This document shows positions 55,831 to 64,000 of a stretch of DNA of 64,000 bases, in pieces. Made by a program: the position numbers and the translations under genes. This DNA comes from Eretmocerus hayati (Eukaryota > Arthropoda > Insecta > Hymenoptera > Aphelinidae). The DNA is taken from contig CM056742.1 of assembly GCA_029851415.1 (NCBI GenBank), positions 79,350,748 to 79,414,747 on the forward strand. The letters run 5' to 3'. The number at the start of each line of letters is the position of its first letter. Positions within the stretch are counted from its first letter, which is position 1. Under the pieces are notes generated by a model. It did not search any database and was not told the DNA's origin. It saw nothing but the letters and a program-made list of their open reading frames with translations.

Positions 55831-56756
55831 TTCTTCCCCCCCTGCGTCTATATGTCGCCCTCGCGTTTTGGTAGGCTGTGCAGTTGCTGGAGCCTGACCT
55901 GTAGTCAGATCTGGTTCCGATAGCCACGCAGCTGAGGCATTTTGGTTTCTCTTTACAGGTAGCGGCGAGGTGTCCTGGTTCACCGCACTGGAAGCAGAGT
56001 TTCGGTTGACGTTCCTCTGCCTTCTCTTTTTTGCAGCCTGAGGCCTTGTGGCCATACTCTAGGCAGTTATAGCAGCGTGGGATGCCTCCCTTCTCGCGGA
56101 TTCTCACTCTGCTCCATCCCACCTTGGGTTCTTTCCAGTCCAGGAGGCGGTGAGCGAGCCTCGCTGGGATTGACACAACCGCTGTTTGGGTGCCTCGGGA
56201 TCCGTTTCGCAGGCTCTTGACTATTATGGCTCCATCCTCGTTTTCTGGTAGGGCCTTCGCGAGGTCCTTCTGCACTTTAGTTTTGTCGACATCGTAGTCG
56301 ACTCCGAGAACCTCGGGGGTCATGCTATTTGCGAGGCAGTAGACGGCCCCTTCTTGCCCGACGACTGGTGTCAGAGCCGCTTTGATGGCTGCAGCGTCGG
56401 TGCCCTCCCTCAGTTCAATGAGGATTTGTCCTTCCTGTGTCTTGCGGATGCCCGTGACTCTAGAGCCCACTTCTTCATTAAGGTCATCCGTCTTTATCTT
56501 GCGCAGCATATCTGCGTAGCTTAACTCACCTTGGTTTGCCGTGACGAGAACGGCGTCGGATTTCGGTCTTCTTGGCTTCATCTTTGCCTTCTTTCCAGCG
56601 GTGTCACTTGATCGACCGCTTTTCTTTGCCCTCTTTGTATTTCTCTTAGAGACCACTTCCTGCCAGGGCCCGTCCTGCTTGGGCCTATTAGGAGTCGATG
56701 TCGAGCGCGGTGTTTCGAGGACTCCCGATGGATGTCCGCGTCGCGTCCTCTTCGTA
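55823..56756 (-). CDS. R1-like ORF1: Gag-like protein with zinc knuckles, 5'-truncated
   Basis: Frame open from the 5' junction of copy B to the stop at 55823-55825, about 310 codons. The N-terminal part is Lys/Arg-rich. A central RRM-like domain follows, then zinc knuckles C-Y-N-C-x4-G-H-x4-C and C-F-Q-C-x4-G-H-x4-C, and a third C-L-S-C...C lacking the usual His. ORF1 proteins of R1-clade elements bind the RNA and target the particle. Because the frame is open into the junction, the original start lies in lost sequence. Overlap with ORF2 by ATGGCTAA suggests coupled translation. Confidence 0.85.
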
Positions 56757-56791
56757 TCTCTCTCTCTCTCTCTTTTTTTTTTCTATTTTAT
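56757..56791. repeat. (TC)n plus poly(T) between copies B and C
   Basis: About 18 bp of (TC)n then a T-rich run and tattttat. On minus it is the poly(A) of copy C followed by GA repeat, directly against the 5' end of copy B. Confidence 0.8.
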
Positions 56792-57207
56792 AGGTGGTTG
56801 TAGGGTGAATACGCTGCGACGTAGCCACAGAGAGGTTCCGGACGGACAATTACGCCTGGCCGATACTTCTCAAGGTTTCCGGGCTGGATTCCGCATCGAT
56901 GCGGCCATCCGTACCAGATAAACCCTCTCTCCCATCCCCTTTGGCGCTGGCCATCGGACAAGGGAGAGATCCACCAACTTACCAATCCGGCCCCGGCACC
57001 GCGTGAGCATTACTTCAGGGCCGGCGGCGTCTGGCGCTCAGGATCGAGCGTCTCTCTTCTCACGACTCGCAGGTGTTGTTTCCTTTTCTTCGATCTTCTT
57101 CCATCTCTTCATTCTTCATCTTCTTTCTTCTCTCTTCTTTCTTCCCTCTTCAGTGCATCAGATTCCTCCTGGAATCATTTGGGCCTCTTCTGTTTCAATC
57201 GGCAGAG

Positions 57208-58392
57208 TCACTGTGATTTGCCTGGTTCGAGGCGCCTTACTTCCCTCTCTTCCTCCTCTTTGCGGGTCATCACCAGCTTGATGTATCCGGTGAGTCTATC
57301 CCATGTCTCCTGGTTGCGGAGCAAGTACGGGACGAGATTCTCAGGTGTTAGTTGAGCACCCAGCCATTCATCCAGCTCGGCGCGCTCTCTCCGGGTGTTG
57401 CTGCACTTGAACAAGGCATGTTCGGCGTCATCCCATTCGTCCCCGCATGACTGACATGCTGGGGTCGTCCTCTTCTTGAACCTGGTTAGATAGGAACCGA
57501 AGCAACCATGATCGCTTAGTGCCTGCGTCGTCCAGTAGTCCATCTCTCCGTGGGTGCGTCCCGCCCACTTGGCTACGTCACGGATCAGCCGGTGCGTCCA
57601 TCTGCCGTTTGCAAATGGCGAATCCCACTCAGTTTGCCAATGCTCAAGGGTGGTTTCCTTCTCGTTGTCGCGGATGATCTCCTTCATCGTCGGAGTGAGT
57701 ACTCGTTCGGCTCCGATCACTTTCTGGCGGTCCCAGATCCTCACTCGCTCCGCGACGAGCAAGTGGATGGGCGGAGTACTCGCCAATACGTAAGCCGCAT
57801 CTCCTGACACAGTGCGGTAGGCACGGATACTCCTCAGGGCCGCTCTTCGGTGGACAGGCCCCATTCTCTTCTCGATGATGGTCTTCTCTACTCTCTTCCC
57901 CCACACGAGTGCACCGTACAGCATGATGGAGGTAGTGACGGTGTTGAGAAGTGCGCGCCTCTTTTCCTTGGGTCCTCCGATATTCGGCATAAGCCGCTGG
58001 AGCGCCGCACCGACCCTGCTCGCCTTCTGGGCGGCTTCCTGGATGTGCTTCTTGAACGACCACTTGTCGTCGAGCCATACACCGAGGTATTTCAGCTCTG
58101 GCTTCCGTGGAATCTCTTGCCCGTTGATATGAAACCGGGGTAGGTCAAACTTCCTACGCCTTGTGACCACGATTGCTTCGCACTTCTTGACAGCAAGCTC
58201 CACAAGCCTGCTAATCATCCACTCGTAGACTCGGGCCAGCGCTTCGTTCGCGCGTCCACCCAAGAGTTCCTCGTTGTCAGCCCATACTATGAGTCCCGCG
58301 TCGTCCGCGAAAGCCACTATTATCACTCCTTCTGGCAGTTCGATAGACAGTAAGCTGTCATACTGGGTGTTCCAGTTGAACGGCCCGGAGAT
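57208..58392 (-). pseudogene. R1-like ORF2 C-terminal fragment, copy C
   Basis: The frame covers the end of the RT domain from just before F-A-D-D (58311-58300) through the thumb and the C-terminal zinc motif (C-Q-S-C, H-A-L-F-K-C) to the stop at 57208. No stop or frameshift is inside it. It lacks the endonuclease and most RT motifs because of 5' truncation. Identity to copy B is very high, with scattered substitutions (for example R-L-V-E for S-L-L-E). Confidence 0.85.
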
Positions 58393-58415
58393 CTCTTTTT
58401 TTTTTTTTTTTTTTT

Positions 58416-58872
58416 AAGGTGGTTAGAGGGCAAAATCTGCCTCAGGATCCCTCGGATCCGTCCCCAGACACCGGACTGGTTCAGCTTACGCGGACTACGC
58501 ATAGCCCACGCAGGCCATACCAGGCGGGACACGGGTTTGGGTGGGGCCCACCGAGAGGTGGGCCCGGCCGTGTAATATCCCTCTCCCCTCGATGTCCGAT
58601 ACCTAGGGCATCGGGCAATCAAGAAGGAGATCCACCTGCATCTACCATCAAATCCCGGAACCGCGTGAGCATTACTTCAGGATGAGCGGCATGTCTCGCG
58701 CTCGATTGCGAGCGTTCCTCTTCTCCATCTTCTCTCTTCGGCCACTTGTCGGCATCTTCTATCTTCACTCTTCATTGTTCCCTCTCTTTCTTCTTTCTTC
58801 TCTCTTCTTTCTTCTTTCTTCCCTCTTCAGTGCATCAGATTCCTCCTGGAATCATTTGGGCCTCTTCTGTTT
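58416..58872 (-). mobile_element. R1-like family Y, copy F (short, nested in copy C)
   Basis: A 457 bp minus-strand element with a 20 bp poly(A) (58415-58396). Its 3' end reads CCCTCTAACCACCTT, the family-Y version, and it contains no ORF. A 13-bp duplication gcccggagatctc flanks it. The 5' end, at AAACAGAAGAGGCCCAAATG on minus, is the same position as that of copy E. Confidence 0.85.
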
Positions 58873-58880
58873 GCCCGGAG

Positions 58881-58885
58881 ATCTC

Positions 58886-58943
<58 letters not shown>

Positions 58944-58963
58944 CTTTTTTTTTTCTATTTTAT
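58881..58963. repeat. (TC)n microsatellite plus poly(T)
   Basis: About 60 bp of (TC)n with one ccctc interruption, then the T-rich poly(A) complement of copy E. Confidence 0.85.
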
Positions 58964-59390
58964 AGGTGGTTGTAGGGTGAATACGCTGCGACGTAGCCAC
59001 AGAGAGGTTCCGGACGGACAATTACGCCTGGCCGATACTTCTCAAGGCTTCCGGGCTGGATTCCGCATCGATGCGGCCATCCGTACCAGATAAACCCTCT
59101 CTCCTTTCCCCTTTGGCGCTGGCCATCGGACAAGGGAGAGATCCACCAACTTACCAATCCGGACCCGGCACCGCGTGAGCATTACTTCAGGACCGGTGGC
59201 GTCTCGCGCTCAGGATCGAGCGTCCCTCTTCTCACGACTCGCAGGGGTTGTTTCTCCTCCTTCGATCTTCTTCCATCTCTTCATTCTTCTTTCTTCTTTC
59301 TTCGATCTTCTCTCTTCTTCCTTCCCTCTTCAGTCCATCATATTCCTCCTGGAACCATTTGGACCTTTTTTTTTTTTTTTTTTTTTTTTT

Positions 59391-62300
59391 AAGGTGGTTA
59401 GAGGGCAGAATCTGCCTCAGGATCCCTCGGATCCGTCCCCAGACACCGGACTGGTTCAGCTTACGCGGACTACGCATAGCCCACGCAGGCCATACCAGGC
59501 GGGACACGGGTTTGGGTGGGGCCCACCGAGAGGTGGGCCCGGCCGTGTAATATCCCTCTCCCCTCGATGTCCGATACCTAGGGCATCGGGCAATCAAGAA
59601 GGAGATCCACCTGCACCTACCATCTCATCCCGGAACCGCGTGAGCATTACTTCAGGATGAGCGGCATGTCTCGCGCTCGATTGCGAGCGTTCCTCTTCTC
59701 CATCTTCTCTCTTCGGCCACTTGTCGGCATCTTCTGTCTTCATTCTCCATTGTTCCCTCTCTTTCTTCTTTCTTCTCTCTTCTTTCTTCTTTCTTCCCTC
59801 TCCAGTGCATCAGATTCCTCCTGGAATCATTTGGGCCTCTTCTGTTTCAATCGGCAGAGTCACTGTGATTCGCCTACTTCGAGGCGCCTTACTTCCCTCT
59901 CTTTCTCCTCTTTGCGGGTCATCACCATCTTGATGTATCCGGTGAGTCTATCCCATGTCTCCTGGTTGCGGAGCAAGTACGGGACGAGAATCCCGGGTGT
60001 TAGTTGAGCACCCAGCCATTCATCCAGCTCGGCGCGCTCTCTCCGGGTGTCGCTGCACTTGAACAGGGCATGTTCGGCGTCATCCCATTCATCCCCGCAT
60101 GACTGACATGCTGGGGTCGTCCTCTTCTTGAACCTGGTTAGATAGGAACCGAAGCGACCATGATCGCTCAGTGCCTGCGTCGTCCATTAGTCCATCTCTC
60201 CGTGGGTGCGTTCCGCCCACTTGGCTACGTCACGGATCAGCCGGTGCGTCCATCTGCCGTTCGCAAATGGCGAATCCCACTCAGTTTGCCAATGCTCAAG
60301 GGTGGTTTCCTTCTCGTTGTCGCGGATAATCTCCTTCATCGTCGGGGTGAGTACTCGTTCGGCTCCGATCACTTTCTGGCGGTCCCAGATCCTCACTCGC
60401 TCCGCGATGAGCAAGTGGATGGGCGGTGTACTCGCCAATACGTAAGCCGCATCTCCTGACATGGTGCGGTAGGCACGGATACTTCTCAGGGCCGCTCTCC
60501 GGTGGACAGGCCCCATCTTCTTCTCGATGATGGTCTTCTCTACTCTCTTTCCCCACACGGGTGCACCGTAGAGCATGATAGAGGTGCTGACGGTGTTGAG
60601 AAGTGCGCGCCTCTTTTCCTTGGGTCCTCCGATATTCGGCATCAGCCGTTGAAGCGCCGCACCAACCCTGCTCGCTTTTTGAGCGGCCTCCTGGATGTGC
60701 TTCTCGAACGACCACTTGTCGTCAAGCCATACGCCGAGGTATTTCAGCTCTGTCTTGCGTGGGATCTCTTGCCCGTTGATGTAAAAGTGGGGCAAGTCAA
60801 ACTTCCTGCGTCTTGTGACCACGATTGCTTCGCACTTCTTGACAGCAAGCTCTAGGAGCCTGCTGATCATCCACTCGTAGACTCGGGCCAGCGCCTCGTT
60901 TGCGCGTCTACCCAAGAGTTCCTCGTTGTCGGACCAGACTATGAGCCCCGCGTCGTCCGCGAAAGCCACTATTATGACTCCTTCGGGCAGTTCAATAGAC
61001 AGTAAACTGTCGTACTGGGTGTTCCAGTTGAACGGCCCGGAAACCGATCCCTGTCCAATTCCGGCGGACAGTTCCCGGATCTCTTGTCCCTCGTCGGTGT
61101 CGTACACGAGTGTCCTGTTCCGCAGATAGTCACTCGTGATGGCTAGTAGATAGGGCGGCACTTTACCTGCTTGGGATTGATAGACTCGCTCCCAGCTCGC
61201 GCAGTTGAACGCGTTCTTTATGTCCAACGCAATAATGGCACAGAATCCTCCTCTTCCTTGGTATGGGTTCCCTACCGACGCTTGAACCCGCTCTTGGACC
61301 TCCTCGATCGCGTGCACAGTGCTCCGTCCCTTCCGGAACCCAAACTGCATTGGAGATAGCCCGCCGCTCTCTTCGTAGGCTTTTTCCACCCTGTTGAGCA
61401 CCATCCTCTCGTACATTTTCCCGATATTGTCGAGCATGCTGAGAGGGCGTTGACCTCCTTGACCTTTAGGTATCAGGACCAGCTTCTGGCGTTTCCACTT
61501 ATCCGGGAAATTTCCCGCGCTCAGACAGATGTTGAAGAGGTCGAGGAGTAAATCTGGGTTGTATTTGAAGACCAGTTTCAGAGCCTCGTTTGGAATGCCG
61601 TCCAGGCCAGGGGCCTTGCCGTTTGGCAGCCTCTTCGCCGCTATGAGTAGCTCTTGCATAGTAAAGAGCGGGATGGGATCTTCGCTCTCGGGAGGGAATG
61701 TCACTCTGGGTTCTCCTGCTGGAAAGAGGTCTTCCACGATGCTGCGCAAGGTAGCTGCATCAGTCGGTGCTGGGTTGCCCCTCCGGGGTCGGACCTTGGA
61801 CATGACCACGCGGTATGGCGTACCCCACGGGTCTCCATTAACCATGTCGCACAATTCACCCCAGCACTTCTCTTTGCTTCTCCGGATGGCTAGAACGAGA
61901 GCCTTCTTTGCTTCTCTGTACGCCCTATCATCTTCCCCCAGTGATGGTCGTTTTAGTTTCCTTGATCGCCACGCGGTTCTCCTCTTCTTATTGCTCGTTC
62001 TTCGTAGGGCTTTTATCTCGTCGGTGATCCAGTACTCTGGTTTCCTCCAAAAGCATGATGTTGTCTTGCGAGGCATCGATGCGTCACAAGCTCTTGTGAT
62101 GGTGGTCGTCACCATATCCACAGCCTCGTCCGCGGTGATGTTCATCGGGAGATCTTCGGCTGTTCCTATCGATTCCCGGAATTTCCCCTCATCCAGCTTG
62201 CGTACCTGCCACCCCGTCGGTCGCGGTCTGTGTGTCGTCTGTCTCTGTCTGTCAGTCCTAAGCCGAAACCGAATATGTCGATGGTCACTCAATGTTTCCG

Positions 62301-62540
62301 TGTCCAGAACCTCCCACGATGTCATACGTCCCATGAGCGACGGGCTCATGAACGTCAGGTCGAGGACCGAAGACGAACCTCCCTCCCTGGACCGAGTGTC
62401 GTGTCGGTAGTAGGTGATAACCCCCGTCTCGTTCGCGAGCACTAATCCCAATGCCTCCATGGCATCAGCGAGTATTACCCCCCGTCTATCACGCGGCCCC
62501 CCGCTCCAAGTCGGTTCCTTGGAGTTGGAATCCCCCGCGA
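59391..62540 (-). mobile_element. R1-like family Y, copy D (5'-truncated in endonuclease)
   Basis: A 3.15 kb minus-strand element with a 25 bp poly(A) (59390-59366). Its 3' end is of family Y, like copy F. Its 5' end is within the endonuclease domain, just before the N-S-K-E-P-T-W motif. Flanked by a perfect 14-bp target duplication, which shows that it inserted into copy E after copy E was in place. Confidence 0.9.
59860..62538 (-). pseudogene. R1-like ORF2, copy D, one premature stop
   Basis: The frame is open from the 5' truncation (N-S-K-E-P-T-W) through all RT motifs (G-F-R-K-G-R-S-T, F-A-D-D near 60950) to a TAA at 60187-60189. Copies B and C have a Tyr codon there (D-Y-W-T-T-Q). Beyond this the frame continues to the normal stop at 59860-59862. 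One substitution therefore removes the last ~110 residues, including the zinc motif. It is otherwise very close to copy B. Confidence 0.85.
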
Positions 62541-62559
62541 GAACCATTTGGACCTCTTC

Positions 62560-62564
<5 letters not shown>

Positions 62565-62627
<63 letters not shown>
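62565..62627. repeat. (TC)n microsatellite, right end of array
   Basis: About 63 bp of uninterrupted (TC)n, directly against the 5' end of copy E on one side and the CR1-like element on the other. Confidence 0.95.
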
Positions 62628-62630
<3 letters not shown>

Positions 62631-64000
62631 GCCTCATGCCCTGAAATCCTATCACCACTCACAAACATCTACAATTCATCCATCTCATCTGCGTCCTATC
62701 CAGCTCTTTGGAAACGCACACTCGTTACGCCCATTCCCAAATCAGCACTGTTGTCTGACTTATCAGATCTCAGACCCATTGCTCGCATATCAGAATGTTC
62801 AAAAATCCTTGAGAAGATCGTTGCGAAACAGTTAACACGTCATCTTGAAGAGAATCACCTTCTCGATCCTCGTCAAGCAGGCTTTCGTGCGGGTCACAGC
62901 ACTCAGACAGCGTTACTAGGTGTTTTGGATGACGTGAGACACGCAATAGACAAATCACAATACACCATTCTTGTGCTATTTGACTTTTCCAAAGCGTTCG
63001 ATAAAATACCTCACCACATACTCATCCAAAAGCTGCGCTCATATCATGTCGATAATCACACCATCAAATGGTTCCTCTCATATTTGGCTGACAGGTGTCA
63101 AGCCGTCATAGACGGCGGCGGTACAGTGTCTGACTGGCTCAAAACCACTGCAGGTGTTCCCCAAGGATCGGTACTAGGACCCCTTCTATTTTCAATCTTC
63201 ATTAATGATCTACCCCAAGTTCTCAAGTATAGTCGCTATATGATCTACGCTGATGACACACAGATCTACAGGAGTTGGCAGCATTATGAAATTTTTGACA
63301 CGCTTAAAAAAGTCGAAGCGGATGCCAATGCTATAAATCAATGGGCTCTTGCTAACGGACTCGAACTAAACTTGAAAAAGACAAAAGTCATGATCATGGG
63401 CAGCAGTGAAAATCTTCGTCTTCTTAACATCGGTAACTTGCCTCGACTCCAAATCGATGGCACTCCTGTAGACTATGTGTCAGAGGTAAAGAATCTGGGC
63501 ATATGGATAGCTAGCGACTTGAACTGGAAGAAACAAGTGTCTCATATTTGCCAACAAGTTTTCAGAACCCTGCGCCAACTCAGATCCCACCGTCATGCAC
63601 TTTCCTTCACAATCAGGAAAACTCTTGTTCAATCCCTTATCATGCCTTTCTTTGATTACGCATGCCTTGTATTCCACAATCTCGATAAGGGACTGAACCT
63701 TAAACTTCAAAGAGCCCAAAATGCATGCACACGCTTCATCTTTGGCAACATTCCGTGGCGTGACCATGTCACTCCTTTTCGGAAACAGCTGGGATGGCTA
63801 TCCGTCGAGTCTCGTCGAGAATACTTTTTGGCTAGTCAAACTTTCCAAATCTTGAAATGCGGTTCCCCTAGTTACTTGGCAATTAACTTCACTGAGATTT
63901 GCAACACTACCCTTCACCGGTCCAAAAGACTGCAGTCAGGGAATTTGCTTATTCAACCGGCCAGGACGAAGGCATATGAAAACTCATTTCGAATCTCAGC
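62628..64000 (+). CDS. CR1/L2-like reverse transcriptase, partial, open to window end
   Basis: A plus-strand frame of 457 codons with no stop from 62628 to the window edge. Motifs in order are W-K-R-T-L-V-T-P-I-P-K, D-L-R-P-I-A-R-I-S, K-I-L-E-K-I-V, G-F-R-A-G-H-S-T, F-D-F-S-K-A-F-D-K-I-P-H, G-V-P-Q-G-S-V-L-G-P-L-L-F and Y-A-D-D (63246-63257). The thumb with L-N-L-K-K-T-K-V and L-G-I-W follows. The D-F-S-K-A-F-D and G-P-L-L-F wording is typical of CR1/L2-group non-LTR elements. The endonuclease and any ORF1 are absent: the element starts at the (TC)n tract, a 5' truncation. Unlike most frames here it is undamaged as far as it can be read. Confidence 0.85.

Larger units (their letters stand above)
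52374..56756 (-). mobile_element. R1-like family X, copy B (nearly full length)
   Basis: A 4.38 kb minus-strand element. From 5' to 3' it has a truncated ORF1 (open to the junction at 56756), ORF2, the 3' untranslated region and poly(A) at 52373-52350. It is bordered on both sides by (TC)n. The 3' region has conserved blocks (cgcgtgagcattacttcagg on plus; a polypyrimidine stretch). This is the reference copy of the family. Confidence 0.9.
56792..58880 (-). mobile_element. R1-like family X, copy C (5'-truncated, interrupted)
   Basis: It consists of 56792-58394 and 58873-58880, split by copy F. It holds the 3' untranslated region and the ORF2 C-terminal half. The 5' end falls at gcccggaga next to (TC)n. 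The copy-F insertion is flanked by a duplicated gcccggagatctc (58383-58395 and 58873-58885). Confidence 0.85.
58964..62564 (-). mobile_element. R1-like family X, copy E (short, split by copy D)
   Basis: It consists of 58964-59365 and 62555-62564 plus a duplicated 14 bp. It contains only the 3' untranslated region and poly(A), about 412 bp in all. The 5' end on minus is AAACAGAAGAGGTCC, directly against (GA)n. Copy D is inserted in it with a 14-bp duplication gaaccatttggacc (59352-59365 and 62541-62554). Confidence 0.8.

Noticed and set aside
51796..62627. Segmental tandem duplication as the cause of the R1-like array
   Set aside because: Copies have different 5' truncation points, each has its own poly(A), and nested copies have their own target duplications. 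Repeated retrotransposition fits better, although read-level confirmation is needed.

Overview
This is a eukaryotic, repeat-dominated window, most likely from an arthropod genome and probably an insect. The main evidence is the retroelement mix: two BEL/Pao LTR elements, Penelope-like elements with GIY-YIG endonucleases, and R1-type and CR1-type non-LTR elements. Small DNA transposons are also dense, and one short GT-AG intron (74 bp) can be read. The species cannot be named from the sequence. There are no operons, ribosome binding sites or prokaryotic features, no CRISPR array, and almost no confident host gene.

Layout. 1-820 is a ~176 bp satellite. 821-5277 is non-coding with a tandem duplication, one end of a pogo/Tigger-like transposon and a candidate solo LTR. 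5278-15846 is a series of inverted-repeat (foldback) elements, MITEs and an old Penelope remnant. 15908-16398 is the best host-gene candidate: two exons joined in frame across a short intron. 16860-19635 holds a diverged tandem duplication and an inverted-repeat element with a tRNA-Thr-like sequence in each arm. 20335-23673 is a decayed BEL/Pao element lacking reverse transcriptase. 23943-27638 is a head-to-head pair of Penelope-like elements ending in hammerhead-like motifs. 28916-33727 is a second BEL/Pao element interrupted by two small DNA transposons. 33740-36822 is a large foldback element with a cysteine-rich CXC-type ORF in its loop. 38552-41445 and 41685-43170 are inverted-repeat elements with clear target-site duplications. 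43464-44539 is a broken non-LTR-type ORF1. 45270-49081 is an LTR/primer-site-like region followed by a long gag-position ORF.

51795-62627 is a tandem array of R1-like non-LTR retrotransposons, all on the minus strand. Each family-X copy ends in poly(A) next to a (GA)n/(TC)n microsatellite, and family-Y copies are nested inside two of them. 62628-64000 is an open CR1/L2-like reverse transcriptase that runs off the window.

The strongest leads are these: (i) the R1-like array built on a (GA)n microsatellite; (ii) four copies of a 328-329 bp hairpin transposon with a conserved loop and 3-bp TNA target duplications, two of which precisely interrupt retroelement reading frames; (iii) the foldback element carrying a CXC ORF; (iv) hammerhead-like motifs at both ends of the Penelope pair; (v) the tRNA-like sequences inside an inverted-repeat element. 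Known proteins serve only retroelement replication (reverse transcription, integration, endonuclease). Most are broken by stops, frameshifts or insertions, so the window reads as a transposon accumulation zone with nested relative ages.
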